In this document: in pieces, positions 9,158-20,373 of the stretch
Layout: each line of letters opens with the position of its first letter
Position numbering within the stretch: the stretch's first letter is position 1
NCBI GenBank assembly: GCA_020426325.1
Contig: JAGQQG010000031.1
Location: 1-62,602, forward strand
Direction of reading: 5' to 3'
DNA: 62,602 nucleotides
Source: Planctomycetaceae bacterium
Lineage (GTDB): Bacteria; Planctomycetota; Planctomycetia; Planctomycetales; Planctomycetaceae
Translations under genes and position numbers: made by a program
The notes under the pieces: generated by a model
Database searches by the model: none
What the model was told of the DNA's origin: nothing
The model's input: only the letters and a program-made list of their open reading frames with translations

Positions 9158-9634
9158 CTCAGCCGGCGAATGTCACTCCGCCCCTCTCACGCGCCTCTTG
9201 GCGAATTCCCTGTCAGGGCTCAGGATCATGACATTCGTGAACCTGCAACCGGGCGGAATCGTATTGAGGCCTGCCAAGCCCGACAAGTATCAAATTCGAC
9301 AAACCTGCGAAATTTCATCGCTCTGACCGTCTCGGCAGCGACGAGGAATTGCCGAGTCGGGTGCGTGGACCCAGATCGGTCGCACCATCGCCACACGCAG
9401 ACTGCCGTACGATCTGTCACGGTGAATGCCTACAATCGCTGAGCTTCTTTCCTGCTGATTCGTCCAGCCCCGGACAACTGTGCATTGCAACCGACGTTGT
9501 ACGACACATTGACCCATTGAACTGTGCACCTGACCGATACAGAAATACGACAAGACCCTTCCCTTTCGACCCCGATAAGTGTCTGATCGTGGTACGTTGA
9601 GAGTCGCATGCGGGAAGCTCAGAGAGGGTAAACC
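9158..9634. other. Intergenic region between divergent ABC transporter and small membrane protein
   Basis: About 480 bp with no convincing gene: open frames here are short and show no recognisable protein. It must hold promoters for both divergent genes, but no clear -35/-10 pair was found by eye. An AGAGAGGG ribosome site precedes the ATG at 9635. Confidence 0.5.
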
Positions 9635-9943
9635 ATGTCACCACTGGGAAGGGTTTCATTGACCACTTTCGCAGGTCTGCTTGGGCTGATCGTCGGAGCA
9701 GCGTTGTCGGTATTTGCCGTCATCATCGGTTGCTGGCTCATTGTTCTTTTGAACGATGATCCCTCAATCGGAGGTCTGGTCTCCTATTTGGGTGGATTCG
9801 CAGCATTGGCGTTTGGCATCTATGGAGGTCTATACGGGATGGCATACAGCTTGAAGTTATTTCGTTCGATGATGAGTCAGCTCGAACCAACTGAGTTCCA
9901 AGTGACACACGATGACTCACCATGGGTTGATGATGACTTTTAG
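9635..9943 (+). CDS. Small two-helix membrane protein of unknown function
   Basis: A 102-residue protein with a clear AGAGAGGG ribosome site. Two hydrophobic segments, about residues 10-40 (FAGLLGLIVGAALSVFAVII onwards) and 48-72 (GLVSYLGGFAALAFGIYGGL), predict an inner-membrane hairpin with a short acidic C-terminal tail ending WVDDDF. No family recognised. It stands alone; the first copy of the ~185-bp repeat begins 26 bp after its stop. Confidence 0.7.
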   Translation: MSPLGRVSLTTFAGLLGLIVGAALSVFAVIIGCWLIVLLNDDPSIGGLVSYLGGFAALAFGIYGGLYGMAYSLKLFRSMMSQLEPTEFQVTHDDSPWVDDDF

Positions 9944-9969
9944 CGATCAACGGTGGACTCGAAATGTCC

Positions 9970-10154
9970 AGTTGCGTAGTGATCCAACTATCGATGATTG
10001 TCAGGTAACGTTGTTGTCATTCCTCGTGAAACAGGGTCATGACACCTGACGGTTTCCGACTGTCTGACCAGTAGGTCATGCTGTGCATGACGAATCAGAA
10101 AATGGTATCGAATTGTGAGAACGGATGGTCGCGGTGAGCGTACCTACAGGACTG
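9970..10154. repeat. ~185-bp repeat, copy 1 (core in orientation A)
   Basis: This block matches 11915-12096 along its flanks in the same direction: AGTTGCGTAGTGATCCAAC (9970-9988) on the left, and about 10061-10154 on the right. The core at 9989-10060, starting TATCGATGATTGTCAGGT and ending ACCTGACGGTTTCCGAC, matches copy 2 only as its reverse complement. The right flank holds a perfect 7-bp stem, GTCATGC-TGT-GCATGAC (10075-10091). It sits 26 bp after the stop of the small membrane gene. Confidence 0.85.
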
Positions 10155-10352
10155 AGATGTCAAGGGAGATTTAAACCGTTCTGCGAACGGTCACCAAAGA
10201 TGTATCTGATCGCTTCGCCGTCGATCGCAGATTGTCGGTGCAATCTGTGACTAAGCCGACATTCTTGCGGGATTCTATTGATCTGCGAACACTGGATCGG
10301 CGTACGCATAGTTATGGCTCCGGCATTCGTCCATCCAAGAGAGTCAGTTCCC

Positions 10353-11900
10353 ATGTCTACAGATGTCACTGAGACAGAGCCGCCTCGCCGTTCGTGGGTG
10401 ACCGGTAAGCGATTGATTGGGATCGCGATCACGGTGCTGGTCGTGCTGCGGATCGGCGTCGACCTGATGCCGATCCGCTTGCAGATTGGCCCCGAGACGA
10501 GCTACATCGACGGCCCCCTGCGAAGAGACGGCACGCCTGACTATGCCGCGTACCTCAACGAACAATGGTCGAAAGGCGTGGCCCCGGACCAGAACGCAGC
10601 GGTCGACCTTATCCACGCCTTTGGCCCCGGCATCATCAACGAAGACATCCGCGAGGACTACTTCCAACAACTCGGCATCGAGATGCCTCCGCTCGAAGGG
10701 GACTACTACGTCGACTTTTACGAATTCATGGAGCAAGACGGGTCGGACTGGTGCACGAATCCGAAGATGTCCGAGCGCATTAACGTGGCAATGGAAGTCC
10801 ACACTCATCCCTGGTCACCCAATGAGCATCCAGATGTCGCACAGTGGCTGGACGCAAATCGGAAGCCATTGGCGACCATGCTCACGGCATCGAGCAAGTC
10901 ACACTTTTTCTCGCCCATGATTCCACCGGACGGCAAGTGCTTGCTGGATTCGTTGCTTGATATCACGGATAAGTCAAGAACCGCCGCACGCCTGATCATG
11001 GCAAACGCAATGAGAGAGCTTGAGCAAGGAAACATCGACATCGCTCTCGATCACACACTCGACTGCCATCGATTGTCGCGATTAGTCTCACGTCACCAGG
11101 CTCTGATTGGTTCAATCACGGCCCACAACAATTCGAAACATGCCATTGGTGGAGATGAACAGATCATTCTCAGCGGAAGACTAACGACACTTCAAGCAGA
11201 CAACCACCGGCAGCGATTGTCCTTGCTGCCCGCCTTTCACCCGATCAGCGACATCATCGATAAAGGTGAGCGGTTTAACTCACTGGACTTGGTCGCAGGG
11301 ATGCATGATGGACGCTTCCAATTCGATGATGAGAATTCTGGCCTTGCCATGCGGTGGGGACTGGATCCCAACGAAGCCATGCGACAGTTCAACGAGCATT
11401 ACGACGAAATCCATATCGCTATGCAGGAACCTGATCTATCAACGCGTCTGCGGGATTTGAACGCGATCTGGGAACGACGTGAGACGAAGATGCTGACCGA
11501 TGAAATCGACAAAGCCCATGCTTTGCTATTCGGACTACGATCTGCACTCAAGGAGTCGGCTGCGAATATTGTCGTTCTCTTCACCGCTCCTGCTGTCGAT
11601 CGGGTTGTCATCGCAGAAGAGGAATCAAAGCTTCGGATGCAACTCGTCGACACAGGGTACGCCCTCGCCGAGTATCGGGCGGAGACCGGCAGCTTTCCGG
11701 ACTCATTGGAGTCACTCGTCCCGGAGCAGTTGGATGAGTTGCCGATCGATCCGTACTCGGACGAGCTCTATCGCTACAAGCGGACCGATGGCGGATTCCT
11801 CCTCTGGAGCGTCGGGCCGGACGGATTCGATGACGGCGGCAAAGATCACAGCGGATTTGACGACATCCCATTCGGTGACCGACCGAGCGATGAGGAGTGA
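10353..11900 (+). CDS. Membrane-anchored protein of unknown function with pseudopilin-like C-terminus
   Basis: A 515-residue protein with a single N-terminal transmembrane or signal-anchor segment (about residues 20-38, LIGIAITVLVVLRIGVDLM). The middle is helical and unrecognised. The last ~85 residues (LAEYRAETGSFPDSLESLVP, then PIDPYSDELYRYK and LWSVGPDGFDDGG) resemble the C-terminal part of GspG-type pseudopilins, a segment seen on many planctomycete proteins of unknown role. The ATG at 10353 follows AGAGAG; an upstream in-frame ATG at 10278 lacks such support. The gene is bracketed by the two copies of the ~185-bp repeat, and copy 2 starts 14 bp after its stop. Confidence 0.75.
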   Translation: MSTDVTETEPPRRSWVTGKRLIGIAITVLVVLRIGVDLMPIRLQIGPETSYIDGPLRRDGTPDYAAYLNEQWSKGVAPDQNAAVDLIHAFGPGIINEDIREDYFQQLGIEMPPLEGDYYVDFYEFMEQDGSDWCTNPKMSERINVAMEVHTHPWSPNEHPDVAQWLDANRKPLATMLTASSKSHFFSPMIPPDGKCLLDSLLDITDKSRTAARLIMANAMRELEQGNIDIALDHTLDCHRLSRLVSRHQALIGSITAHNNSKHAIGGDEQIILSGRLTTLQADNHRQRLSLLPAFHPISDIIDKGERFNSLDLVAGMHDGRFQFDDENSGLAMRWGLDPNEAMRQFNEHYDEIHIAMQEPDLSTRLRDLNAIWERRETKMLTDEIDKAHALLFGLRSALKESAANIVVLFTAPAVDRVVIAEEESKLRMQLVDTGYALAEYRAETGSFPDSLESLVPEQLDELPIDPYSDELYRYKRTDGGFLLWSVGPDGFDDGGKDHSGFDDIPFGDRPSDEE

Positions 11901-11914
11901 CGGAAGCAATTCCA

Positions 11915-12096
11915 AGTTGCGTAGTGGTCCGACAATCGGAAACCGTCAGGTGTCATGCCCCTGTTTCACGCGGAATGATAACAATGTTACCTGACAATCA
12001 TCGATAGTCGGACCAGAGAGTCATGCTCTGCATGACGAATCAGAAATGGGATCGAATCGTGAGAACGAATGATCGCGGTGAGCATATACAGGACTG
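11915..12096. repeat. ~182-bp repeat, copy 2 (core in orientation B)
   Basis: Flanks match copy 1 in the same direction: AGTTGCGTAGTGGTCCGAC at 11915-11933 and about 12007-12096 on the right. The core (11934-12006) is the near-identical reverse complement of the copy 1 core. It is bounded by a perfect 8-bp inverted repeat, GGTCCGAC (11926-11933) and GTCGGACC (12007-12014), with a second inner pair GTCAGGT/ACCTGAC. The stem GTCATGC-TCT-GCATGAC (12020-12036) is kept while its loop differs from copy 1. It fills the whole gap between two convergent stop codons. Confidence 0.85.
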
Positions 12097-12098
12097 CC

Positions 12099-13097
12099 TT
12101 ACGTCGGCCTCACGATGTGCCGGCCGTGCGTCTTGCCTTGCATCATCTGGTCGACCGTTGATTTGACTTCGTCCAGCGAGATTTCGGTGACGAGGTCTTG
12201 GAGGTTGTCGAGTTTCCAGTCGCCTGAGAGGAGGTTCCAGATTTGCAGGCGGCGGTCGTAGGGGCATTGGGCTGAGTCGATGCCGTCGAGTTTGGCGCCT
12301 CGCAGGATGAATGGGAAGACCGTCAGCGGCAGGTCGGTGCCTCCGACGAGTCCGCAGGCGGTGACGCAGCCTCGGTGATTGAGTGAGCGGATCAGAGTTG
12401 CGAGGGTATTGCCGCCCACGGTGTCGACCGCTCCGGCCCAGCGGGATTTGAGCAGGGGCCTGTCCGAGTCATCGTTGACTTCCTCTCGGCCGATGACGTC
12501 GGATGCACCAAGAGAGCGCAGCCAGTCGTGCTGGTCCGGCTTGCCGCTGACGGCTGTCACCTGATAGCCCAGCTTGGCGAGCAGCATCACCGAGATGACG
12601 CCCACGCCTCCAGTGGCCCCAGTGACCACGACCGGGCCGCTCTCCGGTTTGATGCCATGTTCGACCAGCGAGAGGACCGATTGAGCTGCGGTGAAGCCGG
12701 CCGTGCCGACAATCATCGTCTCGTCGAGTGTCAGTCCATGGGGAAGAGGCACAATCCACTCGGCCGGCAGTCGGACGAATTCGGCCCAGCCTCCCCAGCG
12801 ACCGGCCCCCTGTTCGTAACCGGTACAAATGACAGCATCCCCCGGCTTGAACCTGTCGGACTCGCTCGCCACGACTGTCCCGGCGGAATCGATCCCGGGC
12901 ACGTGTGGGAAACTGCAAACAATTCCGGGATTCCCCTGAGAGGCGAGGGCGTCCTTGTAGTTCAACGAAGAGGCCTGCACCCGAATCAGCACATCCCCCG
13001 GCGGCAACTCATGCAACGGTCGCGACTCGACTGAGGATTCGATTAATCCGTTCCCGGTTTTGCGGACATGAAAGCAGCGAAACGATTCCGGAAGCAT
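12099..13097 (-). CDS. YhdH/AcuI-type MDR quinone oxidoreductase
   Basis: A 332-residue zinc-free medium-chain dehydrogenase/reductase. The N-terminal GroES-like domain has SSLNYKDALA and PHVPGIDSAGTV. The Rossmann domain has VVVTGATGGVGVISVMLLAK for NADPH binding. The C-terminal features GCVTACGLVGGTDLPLTVFP, FILRGAKLDGIDS and MMQGKTHGRHIV match the YhdH/YhfP family, whose members include acrylyl-CoA reductase AcuI. The true substrate is open. The ATG at 13097, preceded by AAGG, gives the usual family start; an in-frame ATG at 13124 adds nine residues. Its 3' end abuts repeat copy 2. Confidence 0.9.
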   Translation of the reverse strand: MLPESFRCFHVRKTGNGLIESSVESRPLHELPPGDVLIRVQASSLNYKDALASQGNPGIVCSFPHVPGIDSAGTVVASESDRFKPGDAVICTGYEQGAGRWGGWAEFVRLPAEWIVPLPHGLTLDETMIVGTAGFTAAQSVLSLVEHGIKPESGPVVVTGATGGVGVISVMLLAKLGYQVTAVSGKPDQHDWLRSLGASDVIGREEVNDDSDRPLLKSRWAGAVDTVGGNTLATLIRSLNHRGCVTACGLVGGTDLPLTVFPFILRGAKLDGIDSAQCPYDRRLQIWNLLSGDWKLDNLQDLVTEISLDEVKSTVDQMMQGKTHGRHIVRPT

Positions 13098-13170
13098 GGC
13101 GGGGACCTTATTCGGGTGGTGCAAGGGAATGGGTCTATCTTAGAGCCTTTGGACGAGTAATGCGAAATGT

Positions 13171-13264
13171 TGGGTGGAGAATGGAGGATTGAGAATGGAG
13201 GATGCAACAACGTATGGCTGTGATTGCGAGATTCCCAGTTCTCCATCCTCAATTCCCAATCCCA
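13171..13264. repeat. Imperfect inverted repeat built of GGAGAATGGAGGATTGAG-like units
   Basis: The left arm (13171-13202) repeats TGGAGAATGGAGGATTGAG-type units. The right arm (13232-13264) holds the complementary TTCTCCATCCTCAATTCCCA. The arms are separated by about 30 bp in the gap between the divergent oxidoreductase and kdsB genes. Purine-rich on one side and pyrimidine-rich on the other. Confidence 0.6.
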
Positions 13265-13268
13265 GTCT

Positions 13269-13297
13269 TTGACTTCCCGTTGAGCGTCTGATAGAAG
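13269..13297 (+). promoter_or_regulatory. Candidate promoter of kdsB
   Basis: TTGACT (13269-13274) and TAGAAG (13292-13297), 17 bp apart, lie 35 bp before the kdsB ATG. This is a reasonable sigma-70 type pair and starts right after the inverted repeat at 13171-13264. Confidence 0.45.
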
Positions 13298-13332
13298 CAG
13301 CATCTTACGGGGCAACGAAGGAGCGTCGTCAT

Positions 13333-15862
<2,530 letters not shown>

Positions 15863-15876
15863 AACTCTGTGACCTC

Positions 15877-16770
15877 ATGGCAATCGTTGAAGAGCCATTC
15901 GGCCTGATCAATTTCAACAAGCCTCAAGGCTGGTCATCAAGGAAGGCGGTCGATCACGTCAAGCGGCTGGTGAAGCCGGCCAAGATCGGGCATGCAGGGA
16001 CCCTCGACCCGTTAGCGACAGGAGTGCTGATTCTCACGATCGGTCGTGCCACGCGACTCACTCCGTTCCTGCACGACCTGTCGAAATCTTATCGGGCCGA
16101 GTTCCTGCTCGGACAGACGAGCGACACGGACGACATTGAGAGTGATCTCCGCCCCTGTGGTGACGCGCGTCCTCTCACGCTTTCCGACATTGAACAGCAA
16201 TTGCCTCACTTCGTTGGTCGAATTCAACAGACGCCGCCGATATTCTCAGCCGTGAAAATCAAGGGACGCCGAGCCTACGAGTTGGCACGGAAAGGGAAGG
16301 CACCCGAGATCAAGCCGCGTGAGGTCGAGATCCATCGACTGGAGATCGTGAAGTTCACTCCCGAAAGTTTGGTGCTCGACATCGACTGCGGGACGGGCAC
16401 CTATGTGAGATCTCTGGGACGTGACATCGCCAAAGCAGCGGGGAGTTGTGCGGTGATGAGCTCGCTCGTCCGCACAAGGATTGGCGACTTTCACCTCGAC
16501 CATGCGGTCTCGCCGGACGTCGTCTCCCGAGATACGTTACCGAACGTCATGCTTCCGGCAAGTGCTGGTGTCGGAGGGATGACGAAGATTACGTGCGATC
16601 CATCAGTCGTAGAACAGATTCGCCACGGGCGTCCGGTACCGTGCAGCACAGCGACGCCTCCCCCGGATGGGGAGACGTGTGCCCTCGTAACCGATGACCG
16701 ACAGCTCCTCGCAATTGCTGAGTATCAAGCAGTTCTGCGACAGTTTGCCCCGCGTCACGTGTTCGTGTGA
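15877..16770 (+). CDS. truB: tRNA pseudouridine(55) synthase
   Basis: A 297-residue enzyme that isomerises U55 in the T-loop of tRNAs. The N-terminal GLINFNKPQGWSSRKAVDHV and the catalytic motif KIGHAGTLDPLATGVL (nucleophile Asp-43) are diagnostic, followed by SKSYRAEFLLGQTSDTDD and CGTGTYVRSLGRDI. The length is typical. It lies 14 bp after pyrG on the same strand and is probably co-transcribed. It converges tightly on the next gene, with 2 bp between stops. Confidence 0.97.
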   Translation: MAIVEEPFGLINFNKPQGWSSRKAVDHVKRLVKPAKIGHAGTLDPLATGVLILTIGRATRLTPFLHDLSKSYRAEFLLGQTSDTDDIESDLRPCGDARPLTLSDIEQQLPHFVGRIQQTPPIFSAVKIKGRRAYELARKGKAPEIKPREVEIHRLEIVKFTPESLVLDIDCGTGTYVRSLGRDIAKAAGSCAVMSSLVRTRIGDFHLDHAVSPDVVSRDTLPNVMLPASAGVGGMTKITCDPSVVEQIRHGRPVPCSTATPPPDGETCALVTDDRQLLAIAEYQAVLRQFAPRHVFV

Positions 16771-16772
16771 CA

Positions 16773-18431
16773 CTAGCGAACGGTCGGCTCACCCTTTGGC
16801 TCGATCGCGATCTTGACTGGTTCCAGAGACGGTCCAATGAGTTCCGGTTGCTGCTTGGATTCATTGGGTGAGGTTTCTGCAACTTTACCATTCTCGGGGA
16901 GAGACTTCCTGAGCGTGCGTGCGATGTGGTTCGCCGCCTTCTGTGACAGACTTTCCTCATCCACAGCAACGGAGACTTCCGACTTCTCGGGAACATCTGC
17001 GATTTCAGGTGTGATGCTGGGCAGTGTCTCAGCCACTGTTGTTGAATCAGCTTCGGCTGTCATCGGAGGATCGGGAATCTCCGGGACGGGCGGCGCTTTC
17101 ATGACTCGATCGATCCGTTCCTGAGACGACTCAGTCAGACTCGGATTGTTCGGTACCTCAGCGATGTGATCCGAGACTGTGAGCTGTTCCGGAGTTGCCG
17201 GCTTGGTTTCGGCCAGTGACTTGGTTTCCGGTTTCTCAGACTGCACCATGCGATCCCGATACAGCACAAGCGAGTGCACCGCGTGATACATCGGACCAGT
17301 TTCCGCGGGGCGTGCTGCATTGTGCACTAGGTCGGTGGCCACGGAGGCGACAGCCCGTCGAACCCAGGGTTCATTCATCCTCTTATGAGGCAGGGACATC
17401 ATCAGCCACTCCAGCATGTGACCGGAAGCCTTCAATCGCTCATTGAAGTCCCGACTGTATCCCGGCCCCTTAAAGTACTCGGTCGAGAAGCTGCCGTCTC
17501 GATTCTGTTGTGATCGGGCCAACTCGATATATCGTTGGATCTTCTGGTCAGCATCAAGCCATGCGCCACGCAGATCGCCATGCTTGTAGAGATGTGCATT
17601 TCTGGCATAAGCGATCGCGAACAGTCCGTGTGTACCTCCGCAGGGTGCCGTCAACACGTTGGCACGTGTCTGCAGTTTCACCAGTTCTTCGATACTCCAG
17701 AGTTCACCGTCCACGTTGGTCCATTCCGCATCAATGTCCACGTAGTGGGTCAGAAACCATAAGGTCCAGGTGATTTCCTCGCGGGTGGTGATATGCAGTT
17801 TGGCGTGATTGACTAAATCGGCCATGGTGATGGTGCGACCCCCTGCAACCTTGAACTGATGAGATGCCGGCAGATTCGACATCGCGAGCAGTGCGAGGGT
17901 CTGGTTGACGTGCCCTTCGAATTCGTAGGGTGTCCCGTTGTAGCCACGAGCCTTTGCGCCATGCTCGGTCACTTCAAACCAGTGCTGCCCTCTGAAGGTC
18001 GCACCGTTCGAGAGCCATTCGATCGCATTCACCTTGCGATTGCCTTCTCGCAATTCGAGGTCTCTGCGGAGTCCCACAAGGCCGTGCATGATCTGCCAGG
18101 GTCGATGCTGATTCGCATCCATGTACCGGCGCTGCGTCTTTTCAATCGCCTTGACCGTCAGTTGCATCAAGGGGTCCTGGATCTGCGATGCAGCGGCTGA
18201 ACTTTCCAGCTGGGTCGCCGGGCCGTTCCAGGATGGAGGAGCATGAATCGGCTCTTGAAAAGCGGAGCGATTCTTGTCGTCCTTCTCTTCATCACTCGAA
18301 TCGCGAGAGAAGAGACGCGGACGGAATGCAGTAAAGTCAACCCGCACATCCTCAGCATGAGCAAAGGGCTCGCCTGCCAGAACAATACAGCAAACGAGAC
18401 AAAGGGTCCTCCCTACCCACGAATGACTCAT
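16773..18431 (-). CDS. Secreted alpha-toroid-like protein of unknown function
   Basis: A 552-residue exported protein with a signal peptide (TLCLVCCIVLAGEPFAHAED). Residues about 95-390 are helical, with motifs such as WQIMHGLVGLRRD, WLSNGATFRGQHWFEV, GGTHGLFAIAYA and QNRDGSFSTEYF. The last is the Q-x-x-D-G-S/G-F/W type turn seen in alpha/alpha-toroid proteins such as squalene cyclases and prenyltransferases. The last ~150 residues are acidic, Pro/Glu/Ser-rich and probably disordered. No cyclase DXDD motif is visible, so enzymatic activity is not implied. The ATG at 18431 (with GCGAGAG upstream) places the signal peptide properly; a longer frame begins at 18494. Confidence 0.75.
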   Translation of the reverse strand: MSHSWVGRTLCLVCCIVLAGEPFAHAEDVRVDFTAFRPRLFSRDSSDEEKDDKNRSAFQEPIHAPPSWNGPATQLESSAAASQIQDPLMQLTVKAIEKTQRRYMDANQHRPWQIMHGLVGLRRDLELREGNRKVNAIEWLSNGATFRGQHWFEVTEHGAKARGYNGTPYEFEGHVNQTLALLAMSNLPASHQFKVAGGRTITMADLVNHAKLHITTREEITWTLWFLTHYVDIDAEWTNVDGELWSIEELVKLQTRANVLTAPCGGTHGLFAIAYARNAHLYKHGDLRGAWLDADQKIQRYIELARSQQNRDGSFSTEYFKGPGYSRDFNERLKASGHMLEWLMMSLPHKRMNEPWVRRAVASVATDLVHNAARPAETGPMYHAVHSLVLYRDRMVQSEKPETKSLAETKPATPEQLTVSDHIAEVPNNPSLTESSQERIDRVMKAPPVPEIPDPPMTAEADSTTVAETLPSITPEIADVPEKSEVSVAVDEESLSQKAANHIARTLRKSLPENGKVAETSPNESKQQPELIGPSLEPVKIAIEPKGEPTVR

Positions 18432-18938
18432 AGCTCTCGCTTTCCGTCGAAGCCCACTGCGCGGCGCTTGATACAAGACTACTAGTCGACACATTGTGAA
18501 ACCTCATCTCCGTGATTGTCCGCGAATGCTCGAGGTCGTTGCCAATTGAACAGAGGCACGCGTTGCAATCGACAGTGGTGGAACAGGTCAAAAGTCCTGC
18601 GACATTCGCAGAGCTTCATCACTTGGCCTGTCTTGCCTGATCGGTCTTATTGCACGTTCAAGCTGACCAATGTCTGCTAGGGTTTGAGTAAGCGGGGAAG
18701 ACTTTGCGGGCTTGCTCGAATCACTTGAACAACCGAGTCAGGTCCCACATACAAGACGGGATTCCGGATTTCTTGCCAGATGCACTCAAGCCGAACATCT
18801 GTAGATTCTGGAAGGGGGAACATGAAGTCGTGCGATCAACGAACACACCATTGAGAGCTGACTGCCGACGCTGCTACCATCGACGCCAGATCAAAATATG
18901 ATGCTGAGAGAGACTTAACGGGACGGAATGACGAATCG
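18432..18938. other. Intergenic region between divergent genes
   Basis: About 500 bp between the toroid-like gene and surE. Short open frames exist but none shows a recognisable product or ribosome site. It should hold promoters for both divergent transcripts. GGGACGGAA upstream of the surE ATG may act as its ribosome site. I see nothing else. Confidence 0.5.
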
Positions 18939-19703
18939 ATGCAAATTCTTCTGGTGAACGACGATGGGATTCATGCCCCTGGGCTGCATGCGATGCATCA
19001 GGCCCTACGCGAGTGGGGCGACGTAGAAGTGGTTGCCCCGCAGGTCGAGCAGAGTGGGATGAGCCATCGCATTACCTATCTCCATCCCATGATGGCAAAA
19101 GAGGTTGAGAAGGACGGTCAGCACTTTGGCTGGGCTCTCGACGGCAGCCCGGCTGACTGCACAAAGATGGGGGTCGTCGAGTTCTGTAAGCAGGAGCCAG
19201 ACCTGATCGTCAGCGGCATCAATTCCGGATCGAATGTCGGCATCAACGTGCTCTACTCCGGCACTGTCGCAGCGGCTATCGAAGGAGCCCTGTTCGGCAT
19301 CACGTCGATCGCTGTCTCACTCTCTCAGGGAACACCCCCGGACTATGACGCAACGGCTGAACATGCCCGCAGTCTGATCAGACAGATCCTGGAACGGGTT
19401 CCTGAGAAAGGACGACTCTGGACCATCAACTATCCAGACACGACTTCCGAAGGACCGAAGGGCGTCCGTTTCGCACCGATGGGAGTCCGGAGACCGATCG
19501 ACGCTGTCGAAAAGCGGATTGACCCCCGCGGTCGTCCCTATTACTGGAGTGGCATCGATCCGCCATCAGGTCCCCATCTGGAGGAAGAGACCGACGTACG
19601 GGATGTGAATCAGGGTTATGTTGCAGTCACGCCACTGCATTTCGATCTCACCGAGACGAGCCTGCTCCGGCGGTGTCGACAGTTCGATTGGGGAATTGAC
19701 TGA
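18939..19703 (+). CDS. surE: 5'/3'-nucleotidase SurE
   Basis: A 254-residue metal-dependent phosphatase of nucleoside monophosphates. The N-terminal MQILLVNDDGIHAPG contains the metal-binding Asp-Asp pair (residues 8-9). VVAPQVEQSGMSH, the LVSGINSG-type loop (LIVSGINSGSNVG) and YSGTVAAAIEG are further family signatures. Normal length. Its stop codon is immediately followed by the maf ATG, so surE, maf and dus form a tight operon-like run. Confidence 0.96.
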   Translation: MQILLVNDDGIHAPGLHAMHQALREWGDVEVVAPQVEQSGMSHRITYLHPMMAKEVEKDGQHFGWALDGSPADCTKMGVVEFCKQEPDLIVSGINSGSNVGINVLYSGTVAAAIEGALFGITSIAVSLSQGTPPDYDATAEHARSLIRQILERVPEKGRLWTINYPDTTSEGPKGVRFAPMGVRRPIDAVEKRIDPRGRPYYWSGIDPPSGPHLEEETDVRDVNQGYVAVTPLHFDLTETSLLRRCRQFDWGID

Positions 19704-20372
19704 ATGTCCGCTCCGAAGCTAAGCAGGAGTGACGGGCACATCGTACTGGGTTCACGATCGCCACAACGTTATGAACTGATGTGTCATCTGGTTGGCGAGG
19801 ATCGCGTGGTCGTTTGTCCGCCAATCGATCCCCTGGAAGCGGATCTCACGTGTGTCCGAAAGTACGATGAAATCTCACGGCTGCTGATCGACATTGCACG
19901 GACCAAGCATGCGGATGTGACGGCCCAACTTGAGAACCAGCCCAATTCAGACTTCACATCCGCGATCATCACAGCTGATACGGTCATCGTCGGTTTTGAC
20001 GAACAGAATCAAACGCATGTCCTTGGACAGCCTCCGGATGATGACACCTGGGCCGACGTCGTGCGTGAGTGGTTCGAGCGGTATCTCCTGAGAGCCCCTC
20101 ATCAAGCGATCACCGCGCTCTGTGTCTCCCGTCCCCGTGACGAGTTGATCGAGCGGGTGGTCTCGACGGAGGTCACGTTCCGGGCGGATGGCGGCAAGTG
20201 GCTGGACTGGTACCTCGCCACGGGCGAACCTCGCGGCAAGGCGGGAGGCTACGGCCTGCAGGGAGCAGGCAGCCTGTTCGTGGAACGAATCGTTGGCAGT
20301 CCCAGCAACGTCATCGGCCTGCCAGTCTGTGAGACTGCTCAGGTGCTGAGAACCCTGGGTATAATCGACTAG
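19704..20372 (+). CDS. Maf-family nucleoside triphosphate pyrophosphatase
   Basis: A 222-residue protein related to Maf/YhdE, house-cleaning enzymes that hydrolyse dTTP/UTP or modified NTPs. It has the N-terminal IVLGSRSPQRYELM (family form LASxSPRR), the IITADTVIV motif with the catalytic aspartate, and the C-terminal GKAGGYGLQGAGSLFVERI and GSPSNVIGLP. It is slightly longer than usual, with a diverged middle (TWADVVREWFERYLLRAPHQ), so substrate preference cannot be read. The start codon directly abuts the surE stop. Confidence 0.9.
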   Translation: MSAPKLSRSDGHIVLGSRSPQRYELMCHLVGEDRVVVCPPIDPLEADLTCVRKYDEISRLLIDIARTKHADVTAQLENQPNSDFTSAIITADTVIVGFDEQNQTHVLGQPPDDDTWADVVREWFERYLLRAPHQAITALCVSRPRDELIERVVSTEVTFRADGGKWLDWYLATGEPRGKAGGYGLQGAGSLFVERIVGSPSNVIGLPVCETAQVLRTLGIID

Positions 20373-20373
20373 C

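Noticed and set aside
9970..12096. The two ~185-bp repeats as ends of an insertion sequence
   Set aside because: The gene between them shows no transposase motif, and the repeats are direct, with an inverted core, rather than simple terminal inverted repeats. No target-site duplication was seen.
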